DNA from: Verrucomicrobiales bacterium
GTDB taxonomy: Bacteria; Verrucomicrobiota; Verrucomicrobiia; Verrucomicrobiales; V1-33
Length of the DNA: 9,750 nt
Direction of reading: 5' to 3'
NCBI GenBank assembly: GCA_023253495.1
Contig: JALRGF010000434.1
Span: 1 to 9,750 of the forward strand
The translations under genes and the position numbers were made by a program. Each line of letters begins with the position of its first letter. Position 1 is the first letter of the stretch. Shown here piece by piece: positions 1-4,690 of this stretch. Under the pieces are notes generated by a model. That model saw only the letters and a program-made list of their open reading frames with translations. It was not told the origin of the DNA and did not search any database.

Positions 1-294
1 TGGATCACCAGCCAGCAGATTGAGGCGTGCCGCGTGGCCATCAACCGCGCCCTCAAGCGTAAAGGCAAGGTCTGGATCCGCATCTTCCCTCACAAGCCGA
101 TCACCAAGCGTCCGCCGGAGACCCGGATGGGTAAGGGCAAGGGCGCACCCGAGTTCTGGGTGGCCGTGGTGCGGCCAGGGCTCGTGCTATTTGAAATCGG
201 CGGAGCCACCGAATCGGTGGCGAAAGAGGCCTTCCGCCTGGCCTCGGCCAAACTCGGCCTGCGCTGCCGGTTCCTCGCCCGCGACGCCCACTGA
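1..294 (+). CDS. rplP: Large-subunit ribosomal protein L16 (C-terminal part; 5' end outside window)
   Basis: The frame is open from base 1 and gives 97 residues before TGA. L16 is usually about 137-140 residues, so roughly the first 40 are missing to the left. L16 binds 23S rRNA near the central protuberance and the A-site tRNA elbow and is a late assembly protein of the 50S subunit. Visible hallmarks are the stretch RIFPHKPITKRPPETRMGKGKG (its first 20 residues are RIFPHKPITKRPPETRMGKG), followed by the EFWVAVVRPGLVLFEIGG block and the AFRLASAKL helix near the end. The RMGKGKG loop carries the arginine that is hydroxylated in E. coli L16. rpmC follows after 23 nt, the normal S10-operon order. 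Identity is certain; only the start is unseen. Confidence 0.96.
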   Translation, partial: WITSQQIEACRVAINRALKRKGKVWIRIFPHKPITKRPPETRMGKGKGAPEFWVAVVRPGLVLFEIGGATESVAKEAFRLASAKLGLRCRFLARDAH

Positions 295-317
295 GCCCAA
301 TCCACTCCTTACTGACG

Positions 318-521
318 ATGAAAATCAAGGAACTCAAGTCCCTTTCCGTGGAGGAGCTCGCCCGCCGCGAAGCCGAACTCCGCCAGGAAATGATGAATCT
401 GCGCATCCAGAAGGCCAGCGGGCAGCTCGACAACCCCGCCCGCATCACCCTCGTCCGCAAGGCCATCGCCCGCGTGCAGACCCTGCTTTCCCAGCACCGT
501 CTGGCGGCTGCCGCCCATTAA
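318..521 (+). CDS. rpmC: Large-subunit ribosomal protein L29
   Basis: A 67-residue protein of the usual length for L29, which sits at the polypeptide exit tunnel next to L23 and helps form the docking site for trigger factor and SRP. The sequence shows the two-helix hairpin of the family: an N-terminal helix (MKIKELKSLSVEELARREAE), the central conserved stretch EMMNLRIQKASGQLDNPARI (residues 24-43), and the second helix with the VRKAIARVQTLL pattern. It starts at ATG 318, 23 nt after rplP, with no Shine-Dalgarno sequence in the pyrimidine-rich leader. The short Ala-rich end (AAAAH) is a minor difference. It ends in a His codon and TAA inside a CCCATTAA context that recurs at the end of rpsQ. 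Confidence 0.96.
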   Translation: MKIKELKSLSVEELARREAELRQEMMNLRIQKASGQLDNPARITLVRKAIARVQTLLSQHRLAAAAH

Positions 522-545
522 TCCCCGTTTCCATCTGTTTCCGCC

Positions 546-827
546 ATGAGTGAATCAAGCCCCGCCGCCACCCCAGCTCCCGAACGCGGTCTGCGCAAGA
601 CCCGCGTCGGCCAGGTCGTGTCCGCCAAAATGGACAAGACCATCGTGGTCGAGGTGGTCCGCCGCGTCCCCCATCCGCAATTCAAGAAGATCATCAAGCG
701 GACCACCAAATTTTACGCCCATGATGAAAAGGGGGAGGCCAAGGAGGGACAGCGCGTGCGCATCATGGAAACGCGGCCGATGAGCAAACTCAAACGCTGG
801 CGCCTCGTCGAGGTTCTGGCCCATTAA
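546..827 (+). CDS. rpsQ: Small-subunit ribosomal protein S17
   Basis: A 93-residue OB-fold protein that binds helices 7 and 11 of 16S rRNA and acts early in 30S assembly. Conserved blocks are GQVVSAKMDKTIVV (residues 22-35), HPQFKKIIKRTTKFYAHD (43-60) and GQRVRIMETRPMSKLKRW (68-85). The first 14 or so residues (MSESSPAATPAPER) form a low-complexity N-terminal extension not needed for the fold. The ATG at 546 is favoured because it is the only start in frame that precedes the conserved core by a short distance. The 24-nt leader is C/T-rich and has no Shine-Dalgarno sequence. rplN follows after 53 nt, the longest gap in this part of the cluster. Confidence 0.96.
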   Translation: MSESSPAATPAPERGLRKTRVGQVVSAKMDKTIVVEVVRRVPHPQFKKIIKRTTKFYAHDEKGEAKEGQRVRIMETRPMSKLKRWRLVEVLAH

Positions 828-866
828 TTCCGCGGCGCTCCGCCCCTTCCCGATTTTCAACCCTTT

Positions 867-872
867 AGGAGG
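867..872 (+). promoter_or_regulatory. Consensus Shine-Dalgarno site of rplN
   Basis: AGGAGG lies 8 nt upstream of the rplN ATG at 881. It is the only full-consensus ribosome binding site I see before any gene in this window, and it fixes the rplN start. It sits in the 53-nt rpsQ-rplN gap. Confidence 0.85.
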
Positions 873-880
873 AACCATTC

Positions 881-1249
881 ATGATTCAAATGCGCAGCCG
901 CCTGGTGGTGGCCGACAACACCGGGGCCAAAATGGCCAAGATGATCGGCGTCATCGGCAAACCGACCCGCTTCGCCCACGTCGGCGACATCATCACCTGC
1001 AACGTCCGCGAAGCGTCGCCGACGGGCAGCGTGAAAAAGGGTGATGTGGTGACCGCGGTCGTGGTCCGCACCCGCCAGCCGGTGCGGCGGGCGGACGGAT
1101 CGTATCTGCGGTTCGACCACAACGCCGTGGTCATCATCGAGAAGAAGGACCAGAATCCGAAAGGCACCCGTATTTTTGGTCCGGTCGCCCGCGAGTTGCG
1201 GGAGAAGAATTTCATGAAGATCGTGTCTCTCGCCCCGGAGGTCCTCTAA
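881..1249 (+). CDS. rplN: Large-subunit ribosomal protein L14
   Basis: A 122-residue protein, exactly the usual length. L14 is a beta-barrel that contacts 16S rRNA in intersubunit bridges and is the binding site of the silencing factor RsfS. Conserved blocks are ADNTGAK (residues 11-17), VKKGDVVTAVVVRT (51-64), RFDHNAVVII (77-86), NPKGTRIFGPVARELR (92-107) and the closing APEVL. The start at 881 is supported by a perfect AGGAGG eight bases upstream, unlike its neighbours. It opens what in E. coli is the spc operon. The strong ribosome binding site at this gene would fit independent or boosted translation initiation there, but that is inference. rplX follows after 4 nt. Confidence 0.98.
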   Translation: MIQMRSRLVVADNTGAKMAKMIGVIGKPTRFAHVGDIITCNVREASPTGSVKKGDVVTAVVVRTRQPVRRADGSYLRFDHNAVVIIEKKDQNPKGTRIFGPVARELREKNFMKIVSLAPEVL

Positions 1250-1253
1250 CGCC

Positions 1254-1604
1254 ATGAGCCGCATCAAAACCCACGTCCGCAAGGGCGATCTTGTCGAAGT
1301 GATTTCCGGCGGTCAGCTCTACGCTTACCAGCAGCCTTCCGATCCCAGCCTGCCCGCCGTCAAGACAAAGCTGCCGGCCAGTCAGCGACGGGGCCGCGTG
1401 CTCGCGGTGTTTCCCGCGAAGAACCAGGTGATCGTTGAAGGGCTGCGCATGATCAAAAAGCACCAGCGCAAGACCCAGCAGTCGCCGGAGGGCGGCATCA
1501 TCGAAAGGGAAGGCCCGATCCACATTTCCAATGTCCGCCTCGTCGAGGAGGAAGCGGCCAAGCCTGCCAGCGCCAAGAGCAAGAGCAAAAGCCAGAAGAA
1601 GTAA
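1254..1604 (+). CDS. rplX: Large-subunit ribosomal protein L24, with loop insertion and replaced C terminus
   Basis: A 116-residue L24, an assembly-initiator protein that binds the 5' end of 23S rRNA and lies at the tunnel exit. The KOW core is clear: HVRKGDLVEVISG (residues 7-19), RRGRVLAVFPAKNQVIVEG (45-63), KKHQR (69-73), and GGIIEREGPIHISNVRLV. Two departures are visible. Where typical bacterial L24 has G-KDKGKRGKV, this protein has about 21 extra residues (around 20-41, including the Tyr/Gln/Pro-rich LYAYQQPSDPSLP). After ISNVRLV the usual C-terminal segment (about 25 residues ending in a KKVR-type motif) is absent and replaced by an EEEAAKPASAKSKSKSQKK tail. The start ATG 1254 follows rplN by 4 nt. 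A GGAGG at 1236-1240 inside the rplN end is a distant possible ribosome binding site. Confidence 0.95.
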   Translation: MSRIKTHVRKGDLVEVISGGQLYAYQQPSDPSLPAVKTKLPASQRRGRVLAVFPAKNQVIVEGLRMIKKHQRKTQQSPEGGIIEREGPIHISNVRLVEEEAAKPASAKSKSKSQKK

Positions 1605-1619
1605 CACCCATTGTCCGCC

Positions 1620-2204
1620 ATGCCTGCACTCAAGAAATATTATCAGGAGCACGCTGTTCCCGCCCTTCGCGAGAAGCTGGGTGTGAAGAATGTTCATCAG
1701 ATCCCTCGGATCGAGAAGGTGGTTATCAATTGCTCCGTGGGCAAGGAGGCTGACCGCAAGGTGGCCGTCGAGGACGCCGCGGCCGACCTTGCCAAGATTA
1801 CCGGTCAGAAACCGGTCATCACGAAGGCCAAGCTCGCCATTTCGAACTTCAAGCTGCGCGCCGGCGAGCCGGTTGGCGTCAAGGTGACGTTGCGCGGACG
1901 GCAGATGTACGAATTTCTGGAGCGTCTCATCAAGCTGGCCATTCCGGTCATCCGCGACTTCCGCGGGGTGGCGACCCGGGCCTTTGACGGCCGGGGCAAC
2001 TACACTCTCGGCATCAAAGATCACACGATTTTTCCCGAGATCGAGCTGGACAAGATCAAGCGAAACCTCGGTTTCGACATCTGCATTGTCACCAGTGCCC
2101 GCACCGATGACGAAGCTCGCGAGTTGCTGCGCGCCCTCGGCATGCCGTTCCGGCGCAACCCGAACGAGACCCCCTCGTCCCCCTCATCCCAGCAGGCCGC
2201 CTGA
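1620..2204 (+). CDS. rplE: Large-subunit ribosomal protein L5
   Basis: A 194-residue L5, the 5S rRNA-binding protein of the central protuberance, which contacts the P-site tRNA. Conserved blocks are IPRIEKVVINCSVG (residues 28-41), GQKPVITKAKLAISNFKLR (62-80), VTLRGRQMYEFLERL (89-103), FRGV and FDGRGNYTLGIKDHTIFPEI (114-141), and the end RALGMPFR. I chose ATG 1620 (MPALKKYY) rather than the in-frame TTG at 1611, because the family starts two or three residues before this LKKYY stretch. After GMPFRRN there is a 14-residue Pro/Ser/Gln-rich tail that typical L5 (about 179 residues) lacks. rpsH follows after only 24 nt; the usual rpsN is not between them. Confidence 0.97.
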   Translation: MPALKKYYQEHAVPALREKLGVKNVHQIPRIEKVVINCSVGKEADRKVAVEDAAADLAKITGQKPVITKAKLAISNFKLRAGEPVGVKVTLRGRQMYEFLERLIKLAIPVIRDFRGVATRAFDGRGNYTLGIKDHTIFPEIELDKIKRNLGFDICIVTSARTDDEARELLRALGMPFRRNPNETPSSPSSQQAA

Positions 2205-2228
2205 TCTGCGTTCTTTCCCATTTCCGTC

Positions 2229-2627
2229 ATGGCCACTTTGACCGACCCCATTGCCGACTTCCTCGCCCGCCTCAAGAATTCCGTGCGCGCGCGCAAGGAG
2301 ACTTTTGATGCGCCTTATTCCCGCATCAAGGCTGACATCGCCCGTATCCTCAAGGAGGAAGGGTTTATCTGGAACTATGAAGTGGCCACCGTCGAAGGCC
2401 ACCCGCGGCTGATTGTCACCAACCGGTTCGAGGGCAAAACCGCCGCGCTCACCGATCTCCGCCGGGTCAGCAAGCCCGGCCGCCGCCGCTACGTCGGCTC
2501 CCAGGATGTGCCCAAGGTCATCAAGGGATTCGGTATTGCCATTCTTTCCACCCCCAAGGGTGTTCTCTCCGGAGCCAAGGCCCGCCGCGCCAATGTCGGC
2601 GGTGAGTATCTCGCCGAAGTCTGGTAA
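2229..2627 (+). CDS. rpsH: Small-subunit ribosomal protein S8
   Basis: A 132-residue S8 of standard length. It binds helix 21 of 16S rRNA in the central domain and, in E. coli, is the translational repressor of the spc operon. Conserved blocks are DPIADFLARLKN (residues 6-17), KADIARILKEEGFI, RRVSKPGRRRYV (78-89), GFGIAILSTPKGVLS (100-114) and NVGGEYLAEVW (122-132). In E. coli S8 represses by binding an rRNA-like structure near rplE; I looked for an obvious hairpin in the 24-nt rplE-rpsH gap and found none. The leader is C/T-rich (TTCTTTCCCATTTCCGTC before ATG) with no Shine-Dalgarno sequence. Confidence 0.98.
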   Translation: MATLTDPIADFLARLKNSVRARKETFDAPYSRIKADIARILKEEGFIWNYEVATVEGHPRLIVTNRFEGKTAALTDLRRVSKPGRRRYVGSQDVPKVIKGFGIAILSTPKGVLSGAKARRANVGGEYLAEVW

Positions 2628-2648
2628 CCGCCATCACCCCATTGCATC

Positions 2649-3188
2649 ATGTCACGAGTTGGTAACAAGGCCATTGTTCTGCCGTCCAAAGTATCCGTGA
2701 AAGCGGGCGCCGCCGGTCAGGTGACCGTCGAAGGACCTAAGGGCAAACTCGAGTGGAATCTGCCGAACGGCGTCAGTGTGGAGGTCCGGCCGACGGAGGT
2801 CGCGGTCCTGCGCACGGCTGACGACCGACGTTCCCGTGCCCTGCACGGGACCTCGCGGGCGATCATCAACAACCTGATCCGCGGCGTCAGCGAAGGATTC
2901 GCCAAGGACCTGGAGATCCAGGGGACCGGTTTCCGGGCCGCCGTCAAGGGGGCTCATCTGGACCTGAGTGTCGGGAAAAGCCATCCGGTATTGCATCCGA
3001 TTCCCGCGTCCCTGAAGGTCACCGTGACCGACAACACCAAGATCCGTGTCGAAGGGATTGACCGCCAGCTGGTGGGTCAGTTTGCCGCCGATGTGCGCGG
3101 ATACTATCCGCCGGAACCCTACAAGGGCAAAGGCATCCGTTACGCCGGCGAGCAGGTCCGCCGCAAGGCCGGCAAGAGCGTTCAATAA
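2649..3188 (+). CDS. rplF: Large-subunit ribosomal protein L6
   Basis: A 179-residue L6 with the two repeated alpha/beta domains of the family. It binds 23S rRNA helix 97 near the sarcin-ricin loop and the factor-binding site. Visible hallmarks are the start MSRVGNKAIVLP, TVEGPKGKLEW (residues 26-36), HGTSRAIINNLIRGVSEGF (66-84), the second-domain VTVTDNTKIRVEGIDRQLVG (124-143) and the signature PPEPYKGKGIRYAGE (154-168). It is 21 nt after rpsH and 20 nt before rplR. The leader contains CCCATT and no Shine-Dalgarno sequence. An 8-bp inverted repeat lies inside the gene at 2832-2850. Confidence 0.98.
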   Translation: MSRVGNKAIVLPSKVSVKAGAAGQVTVEGPKGKLEWNLPNGVSVEVRPTEVAVLRTADDRRSRALHGTSRAIINNLIRGVSEGFAKDLEIQGTGFRAAVKGAHLDLSVGKSHPVLHPIPASLKVTVTDNTKIRVEGIDRQLVGQFAADVRGYYPPEPYKGKGIRYAGEQVRRKAGKSVQ

Positions 3189-3208
3189 CCCATTTACCGA
3201 AGCCGTCC

Positions 3209-3565
3209 ATGCCACAGTATATCCGCAAAGCAGCGCACCGCGTGGTGCATCGCCGGGTCCGCCGGAAACTTTCCGGGACCGCCGAGCGTCCGCGTCTCGC
3301 CGTCCACTTCTCCGGCCAGCATGTCTATGCCCAGGTGATCGACGATACCCGGGGCGTCACTCTCGCCGCGGCCTCCACGATCGAGAAGGACGCTCCGGCG
3401 AAGGGCGCCAACGTCGCCGCCGCCACCAAAATCGGCTCCTTGATTGCGGAGCGGGCCCGGGCGAAGAATGTCGAGGCTGTCGTCTTCGACCGGGGAGGGT
3501 TCACCTTCCATGGCAAGGTCAAGGCTCTTGCGGATGCGGCGCGTTCGGCCGGTCTCAAGTTTTAG
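3209..3565 (+). CDS. rplR: Large-subunit ribosomal protein L18
   Basis: A 118-residue L18, which with L5 and L25 binds 5S rRNA and carries it into the 50S subunit. The N terminus is basic (RKAAHRVVHRRVRRKLSG, residues 6-23), as expected of the RNA-binding arm. ERPRLAVHFSGQHVYAQVIDD (26-46) forms the first strands. The family signature FDRGGFTFHGKVKALADA (93-110) and the AGLKF end are intact. It begins at ATG 3209 in a leader with CCCATT 14 nt upstream and no Shine-Dalgarno sequence. rpsE follows after 27 nt of unusually AT/pyrimidine-rich DNA. Confidence 0.97.
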   Translation: MPQYIRKAAHRVVHRRVRRKLSGTAERPRLAVHFSGQHVYAQVIDDTRGVTLAAASTIEKDAPAKGANVAAATKIGSLIAERARAKNVEAVVFDRGGFTFHGKVKALADAARSAGLKF

Positions 3566-3592
3566 TATTTTCAGATCTTTCCCTTTTTGAGC

Positions 3593-4129
3593 ATGAGAAA
3601 CCAACGGAATTCCCGCGAACCCGAGCGCAGTGCCGAGCCGGGAGACGGCCCGCAATTTTCGGACAAGGTCGTCTTCATCAACCGCTGTGCCAAGGTGGTC
3701 AAGGGCGGTCGGCGTTTCAGCTTCAGCGCGCTGGTGGTGTCGGGCGACCGTTCGGGTCGGGTCGGCTTCGGCTTCGGCAAGGCCAACGAGGTTTCGGACG
3801 CCATCAAGAAGGCGACGGAGGCGGCGAAGAAGGAGCTGCAGGCGGTGGCCATCCGGGAGCATACCATTCCGCATGAGACGTACGGCGAGTTCGGTGGGGG
3901 CAAAGTCCTGCTGAAGCCGGCGAGTCCGGGTACCGGGATCATTGCCGGCGGCGGGGTGCGTGCGGTGCTCGAAGCGGCCGGCGTCAAGGACGTACTCGCC
4001 AAGAGCCTCGGATCGAAGAACCACGCCAATGTGGTCAAGGCCACCCTGGCCGCCCTGGTCAAGTTGCGCCATCGCGACGTGATCTACAAGGCCCGGGGCA
4101 AAAAGCTGCCGGAGCAAAAGGCGCTCTGA
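3593..4129 (+). CDS. rpsE: Small-subunit ribosomal protein S5
   Basis: A 178-residue S5, which sits at the mRNA entry side of the 30S subunit and affects decoding accuracy and helicase activity. The double-stranded RNA-binding-like N domain shows FINRCAKVVKGGRRFSFSAL (residues 28-47) and GRVGFGFGKANEV (55-67). The C domain shows HETYGEFGGGKVLLKPA (94-110), GTGIIAGGGVRAVLEAAGV (113-131) and SLGSKNHANVVKATLAAL (138-155). ATG 3593 is preferred; an in-frame TTG at 3587 would add two residues without support. The first 20 residues are polar and disordered-looking. Loop residues 34-41 (KVVKGGRR), where spectinomycin-resistance changes map in other bacteria, look wild type. Confidence 0.97.
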   Translation: MRNQRNSREPERSAEPGDGPQFSDKVVFINRCAKVVKGGRRFSFSALVVSGDRSGRVGFGFGKANEVSDAIKKATEAAKKELQAVAIREHTIPHETYGEFGGGKVLLKPASPGTGIIAGGGVRAVLEAAGVKDVLAKSLGSKNHANVVKATLAALVKLRHRDVIYKARGKKLPEQKAL

Positions 4130-4136
4130 GGCGTTT

Positions 4137-4158
4137 GGCCGGGCCGCAGGTCCCGGCC
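4137..4158 (+). other. GC-rich RNA hairpin in the rpsE-rplO gap
   Basis: GGCCGGG (4137-4143) and CCCGGCC (4152-4158) form a perfect 7-bp stem with an 8-nt loop. It sits 8 nt after the rpsE stop codon, in the 61-nt gap where rpmD (L30) lies in many bacteria. The following sequence is TCTGATACTTTC, not a run of T, so a classical terminator is unlikely. An RNA-stability element, attenuator or translational-control structure is possible. Confidence 0.55.
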
Positions 4159-4190
4159 TCTGATACTTTCCCACATCCATCGATTTTTCT

Positions 4191-4646
4191 ATGAGACTTC
4201 ATGAACTCGCACCCCGCCCCGGGGCCAAACACCGTCGCAAGCGTCTGGGCTGCGGGGAAAGTTCCGGCCATGGCAAGACATCCGGTCGCGGCCACAAGGG
4301 ACAGAAGGCGCGCGCGGGCGCGGCGATCCGGCTTGGTTTCGAAGGGGGCCAGATGCCGCTGTTCCGTCGTATCCCGGGCAAGGGATTCAACAATGCGCGC
4401 TTCGCGACCAACCACGCCGTGATCAACGTGGCCACTCTGGAGGCCCGCTTTGAGGCCGGGGCTGAGATTTCCGAGCAATCGTTGCGGGAAGCCGGAGTGC
4501 TGCGCGGTCGCTGTGACGGGGTCAAGATCCTCGGTCAGGGAGCGCTGAGCAAGGCGTTCAAGGTCTCGGTGGCGGCGGTGAGCGCGTCGGCCCGGGAAAA
4601 AATTGAAAAAGCCGGCGGTTCGGTGACTGTCCCGTCCGCTTCCTGA
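4191..4646 (+). CDS. rplO: Large-subunit ribosomal protein L15
   Basis: A 151-residue L15, a late-assembly 50S protein with a long basic N-terminal arm reaching into 23S rRNA. The arm carries the glycine/lysine-rich signature GHGKTSGRGHKGQKAR (residues 26-41), followed by FEGGQMPLFRRIPGKGF (50-66). The globular domain shows VINVATLEARFEAG (77-90), VKILGQGALSKAF (111-123) and the closing SAREKIEKAGGSV (133-145). The start ATG 4191 follows a T-rich leader (CATCGATTTTTCT). secY follows after 44 nt, the standard linkage. L30 is not encoded upstream. Confidence 0.97.
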   Translation: MRLHELAPRPGAKHRRKRLGCGESSGHGKTSGRGHKGQKARAGAAIRLGFEGGQMPLFRRIPGKGFNNARFATNHAVINVATLEARFEAGAEISEQSLREAGVLRGRCDGVKILGQGALSKAFKVSVAAVSASAREKIEKAGGSVTVPSAS

Positions 4647-4690
4647 GCGGGCGGCCCGCACCCCCCGGCTGACCCCGCCTTACGCGACCC

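Noticed and set aside
1212..2024. Long - strand open frame opposite rplX and rplE
   Set aside because: Mirror of coding DNA with high GC at third positions; no start context and no family resemblance.
3046..3876. + strand open frame spanning rplF, rplR and rpsE in another frame
   Set aside because: Crosses three real genes out of frame and has Arg/Gly-rich, non-protein-like composition.
3194..4180. Long - strand open frame opposite rplR and rpsE
   Set aside because: Both genes on the + strand are certain, and the antisense translation is low-complexity with no recognisable motif.
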